From assembly GCA_018666155.1 (NCBI GenBank), contig JABJAH010000007.1, positions 37,533 to 101,532 on the forward strand: a stretch of 64,000 nucleotides of DNA. Direction: 5' to 3'. The stretch's first letter is position 1. Every line of letters starts with the position of its first letter. The position numbers and the translations under genes were made by a program. Positions 62,737 through 64,000 of the stretch are shown here, piece by piece. A model generated the notes under the pieces. It searched no databases, had not been told where the DNA came from, and saw only the letters and a program-made list of their open reading frames with translations. Origin of the DNA: Rhodospirillaceae bacterium (lineage in GTDB: Bacteria > Pseudomonadota > Alphaproteobacteria > Rhodospirillales > Rhodospirillaceae).

Positions 62737-63618
62737 TTACCGTTTCTCGATCAATTCCAACCATTCTCCATTGGGCCCGACAATTACGGCGGCTCGATTG
62801 CTATCGTAAGGTAGCCCGGCTGGCTTAATAGGCTTGGCGCGAAAATCCACCGGAATAGCGTCTAAGTCTTCAACAAAGAACGATACGATGGAGATGCCCG
62901 GCGGAATATCTCCGGGCAGTATGGGGCGTTCCTTAGTTCCCTCCGGATACTCATCCAATTCAATCATGAATGGCCCACCAATATTTGCGGTTGAGAGAGG
63001 GTGCTCGCGCTCTGAATCGAATCCAAGGATAGCGTTCAGGGCCGACATACGGACTGGTTGCGGCTTGGATACTTCAATTCCGAGTGTGTCACGGTAGAAT
63101 TCGAGGTGACTGTCCATCGTTTTACCGCCGTTAATGACAATGAACACACGGTCAACAAAAGACTCCGCCTTTCCGAGACCGAAAGCGGTGTTCTTCACGG
63201 TTGTGAAGTAAGTCAGTTCCTTCGCCGGTCCGAACGCCTGCATGGCTTTGATTTCGTCGGTTGTCGAAAGGTTGCGCGGCATCGCGATAATCTCAAATTC
63301 TGACCCTTCCAGGCGCTCCGGCATGGCGTCAACGTCTTCGACTAGCAATTCATTAGCGTTCCAGCCAAATGTTCTGAGCGGTCGATAGTCGGGAACCGGT
63401 GGAGATTCTACAAAGCGGAAGACCATATCCGCACCGCTGGCGGGTTGCATCACGAGATAGGGACGCCCCGCGGTGACTGGTGCATCCCAGATGCCTGCTA
63501 CTTCAGCGCTGATCTCGCCGCGCTCGACAACCTGATACCCTAGGGTCTCGGCATACGCCCGTTCTGCGGCGGCGAGGTTCGGTACGGCCAGTGTGACGGC
63601 AAGAATGGGTCCTAGCAT
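62737..63618 (-). CDS. Two-module VOC superfamily protein
   Basis: 293 aa. Two glyoxalase-like modules: AVTLAVPNLAAAERAYAETL at the start and FVDRVFIVINGGKTMDSHLEFYRDTLG in the second half; ends GPNGEWLELIEKR. Probably metal-dependent, function unknown. Confidence 0.86.
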   Translation of the reverse strand: MLGPILAVTLAVPNLAAAERAYAETLGYQVVERGEISAEVAGIWDAPVTAGRPYLVMQPASGADMVFRFVESPPVPDYRPLRTFGWNANELLVEDVDAMPERLEGSEFEIIAMPRNLSTTDEIKAMQAFGPAKELTYFTTVKNTAFGLGKAESFVDRVFIVINGGKTMDSHLEFYRDTLGIEVSKPQPVRMSALNAILGFDSEREHPLSTANIGGPFMIELDEYPEGTKERPILPGDIPPGISIVSFFVEDLDAIPVDFRAKPIKPAGLPYDSNRAAVIVGPNGEWLELIEKR

Positions 63619-63714
63619 TTTCGAAATCCTCTCCGGTTGTCTGACTCAGCCAATGATTTAACGGTTCGATTCAGTTTAACAAAGCGGCTGTCAGAGCGGT
63701 AACACTCGTTGTAA

Positions 63715-64000
63715 TTAATTGGACGGCGGTCCAACCAGATTCTGCTGCAAAAATGCTCGTCCAAGGGTCGCGCCCATTTGCTCAATGCCATGACCATGAT
63801 CAGGCACGATATGGGCCGAATAAGCAATATTTTGTGCATCTAGCGCACGTTGCATTTGGGATAGCGCGGTAACTGGGACGACGTCGTCGGCAGAGCCGTG
63901 GACCAATAGGAGAGGCGGGGCGGACTGCAGTTCTTTTTGAAGATTGTCGGCACCGAGCAATGCGCCTGAATATCCAACGACAGCTCCAATGGCGGGTGGG
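63715..64000 (-). CDS. Carboxylesterase/phospholipase family, C-terminal part (cut by window edge)
   Basis: The frame is open to the right edge. Visible chain: AIGAVVGYSGALLG, LLLVHGSADDVVP (acid Asp), PDHGHGI (base His), as in the YpfH/Abhydrolase_2 group. The nucleophile motif lies beyond the window. Serine esterase of short acyl or phospholipid substrates. TAA stop at 63715-63717. Confidence 0.8.
   Translation of the reverse strand, partial: PPAIGAVVGYSGALLGADNLQKELQSAPPLLLVHGSADDVVPVTALSQMQRALDAQNIAYSAHIVPDHGHGIEQMGATLGRAFLQQNLVGPPSN

Noticed and set aside
1..64000. Insertion sequences, phage genes, CRISPR arrays, attachment sites, toxin-antitoxin or defence systems
   Set aside because: None recognised in the reading frames; the tRNA-Ser has no duplicated 3' end or integrase nearby.

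Overview
The window looks like a chromosomal segment of an alphaproteobacterium. The evidence is a DivK-type single-domain response regulator, a sigma-32 RpoH, the order rnr-topA-dprA-plsY-pyrC-pyrB typical of that class, gatCAB, egtBD and a CoxDE/XdhC/MocA maturation block. I saw no insertion sequence, phage gene or CRISPR array. The species cannot be named from the sequence alone.

Layout. 1-1188: an MscS-type channel, cut by the left edge. 1305-4190: three tandem haloalkane-dehalogenase-II paralogues. One carries a Gly/Arg/Pro-rich insert and another has lost the nucleophilic Asp. 4192-4890: a convergent dienelactone hydrolase. 4983-12678: a catabolic-looking cluster. Its minus-strand part encodes a UbiD decarboxylase, a zinc-ribbon small protein, two SDRs, an aldehyde dehydrogenase, a PqqC/CADD-like putative diiron protein and a GntR/UTRA regulator. 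Divergently transcribed from it are a UbiX flavin prenyltransferase and a TIGR02444 protein. A palindrome in the divergent gap is a candidate operator. 12778-17293: five paralogous SDRs, each with a Sec-like signal peptide, in one minus-strand array with a small membrane protein. Two orphan solute-binding proteins (17406-20067) and a sixth, cytosolic SDR paralogue (20216-20935) follow. 21301-21930 has no convincing gene but does hold strong hairpins.

21931-27267 encodes a [2Fe-2S] subunit of a molybdenum hydroxylase and its maturation proteins (MoxR/CoxD, CoxE, split XdhC, MoeA-MocA fusion). The large catalytic subunit is absent. 27342-37905 is housekeeping and stress physiology: FNR-type reductase, RF3, RidA, CPA2 antiporter, DksA-like protein, ergothioneine synthesis, RpoH, sterol-desaturase-like hydroxylase, DivK and L33. 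37998-52704 is core: CtpA, RNase R, TopA, DprA, PlsY, a dihydroorotase-like protein lacking its HxH motif, PyrB, RuvX and GatCAB.

52749-64000 is mixed: two GSTs, a secreted beta-propeller-like protein, a DUF481 outer-membrane protein, tRNA-Ser(GCT), a TPR/SPINDLY glycosyltransferase, a Reg_prop sensor without an output domain, VOC proteins, a pair of small Cys-motif membrane proteins and the C-terminus of an esterase cut by the right edge.

The regions most worth follow-up are the exported SDR array with its orphan binding proteins, the UbiD/CADD-like/ALDH cluster and the dehalogenase trio. All assignments come from reading motifs by eye; no database search was run.
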